Source: Planctomycetota bacterium (GTDB lineage: Bacteria; Planctomycetota; UBA1135; UBA2386). From it: DNA of 64,000 bases. The notes under the pieces were generated by a model. That model ran no database searches, had not been told where the DNA came from, and was given only the letters and a program-made list of their open reading frames with translations. The stretch lies in assembly GCA_020638655.1 (NCBI GenBank), contig JACKIC010000007.1, forward strand, positions 124,001 through 188,000, written 5' to 3'. Position numbers and translations under genes: made by a program. This document shows positions 63,800 through 64,000 of this stretch, in pieces (position 1 is the stretch's first letter; the number at the start of each line of letters is the position of its first letter).

Positions 63800-63823
63800 C
63801 CTCGGCATCGCGGTCGCTACCGT
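63796..63823 (+). promoter_or_regulatory. Putative sigma-70-type promoter of the RlmI-like gene
   Basis: TTGACC (63796-63801, overlapping the previous stop codon) and TACCGT (63818-63823) are 16 bp apart; the -35 matches five of six consensus bases. The ATG follows the -10 by 8 nt, so the transcript would have no or a 1-2 nt leader. Confidence 0.45.
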
Positions 63824-63831
63824 GCGCCGCG

Positions 63832-64000
63832 ATGCAGCGTGTGCAACTGAACGCCAAGGCCAGCGGCTTCGCGCGCCGCGGCCAGCCGTGGTTCTACCGC
63901 GACGACTTCGCCGCCGGTGAGCAGGCGCCCGCGCGCCTGGTGCGCGTGGTCGACGAGAACGAGCGCGACCTCGGCCTCGGCATCACCTCGACCGGCAAGC
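63832..64000 (+). CDS. RlmI-type 23S rRNA methyltransferase, 3' partial
   Basis: The 56 residues visible before the window ends match the N-terminal PUA domain of class I rRNA methyltransferases of the RlmI/RlmK type: LNAKASGFARRGQPWFYRDD corresponds to the conserved HPWVF-type segment, then ARLVRVVDENERDLGLGIT. RlmI methylates cytosine 1962 of 23S rRNA in E. coli. The catalytic domain lies outside the window, so the call rests on this stretch only. Confidence 0.7.
   Translation, partial: MQRVQLNAKASGFARRGQPWFYRDDFAAGEQAPARLVRVVDENERDLGLGITSTGK

Noticed and set aside
59084..63808. A 1574-codon open frame on the minus strand
   Set aside because: It is antisense to the 60728-63799 and 59326-60558 genes and reads as Arg/His/Asp-rich text. 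Long antisense frames are expected at this GC content.

Overview
The window is very GC-rich, almost entirely coding, and carries about 46 genes on both strands with no intergenic gap above 300 bp. The gene content points to a member of the Planctomycetota, probably a deep-branching, uncultured-type lineage. The signs are DUF1800/DUF1501 and DUF1549/DUF1553/DUF1501 secreted-protein pairs, an ECF sigma factor coupled to a large Ser/Thr kinase with a beta-propeller, a sigma factor fused to a membrane-anchored surface region, an expanded family of signal-anchored carboxypeptidase-regulatory-like (CarboxypepD_reg) proteins, and kdsA (Kdo synthesis, so an LPS-type outer membrane). The phylum call is inference from gene content; no rRNA gene is present. 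I saw no tRNA, rRNA, CRISPR array, IS element or phage gene.

Layout. 0-7.2 kb: a partial surface protein, RNase HI, a small secreted protein, two tandem paralogous HEAT-like secreted proteins and a divergent RNase HII-like enzyme. 7.2-12.2 kb: a pseudo-receiver, a Pus10-type tRNA pseudouridine synthase (a family normally described from archaea and eukaryotes), then on the other strand a GT-C-like membrane protein, a FabZ-like dehydratase and another CarboxypepD_reg protein. 12.4-16.5 kb: a three-gene operon (unknown secreted protein, DUF1800, DUF1501) that is unusually full of single-base frameshifts. 16.6-20 kb: a kdsA / Ser-Thr kinase / gluconokinase operon. 20-23.5 kb: a PPC-domain secreted protein, a palindrome plus 90-bp direct-repeat element, a lipid kinase and an SDR sugar-nucleotide reductase. 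23.5-33 kb: a thioredoxin-like secreted protein, a PLP decarboxylase, a TlpA-like thioredoxin, cytidine deaminase, an amidohydrolase and a large CarboxypepD_reg protein. 33-44 kb: an Uma2 nuclease, the sigma-factor/surface fusion, deoC with an aldehyde dehydrogenase, and an ECF sigma/kinase pair. 44.5-49 kb: the DUF1549-LamG-DUF1553 and DUF1501 pair. 49-53 kb: a sigma-54 activator with a degenerate receiver, a catalytically dead half-length aldehyde dehydrogenase and a pyrimidine nucleoside phosphorylase. 53-64 kb: a beta-lactamase-like lipoprotein, a hybrid histidine kinase, aconitase with a lysine-rich tail, a lipoprotein, two CarboxypepD_reg proteins and the start of an RlmI-type rRNA methyltransferase.

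Functional themes. (1) Pyrimidine (deoxy)nucleoside salvage and catabolism is spread over three loci: cdd, deoC-aldehyde dehydrogenase, and half-aldehyde dehydrogenase-deoA. (2) Signalling is elaborate: two ECF sigma factors, two Ser/Thr kinases, one hybrid histidine kinase, one sigma-54 activator and two receiver domains that lack the phospho-acceptor. (3) Many genes have a TANNNT box 6-11 nt upstream of the start codon, suggesting leaderless transcripts. The most interesting items are the bacterial Pus10, the membrane-anchored sigma-factor fusion, the half-aldehyde dehydrogenase in a deo context, and the repeat element at 21.55-21.79 kb.
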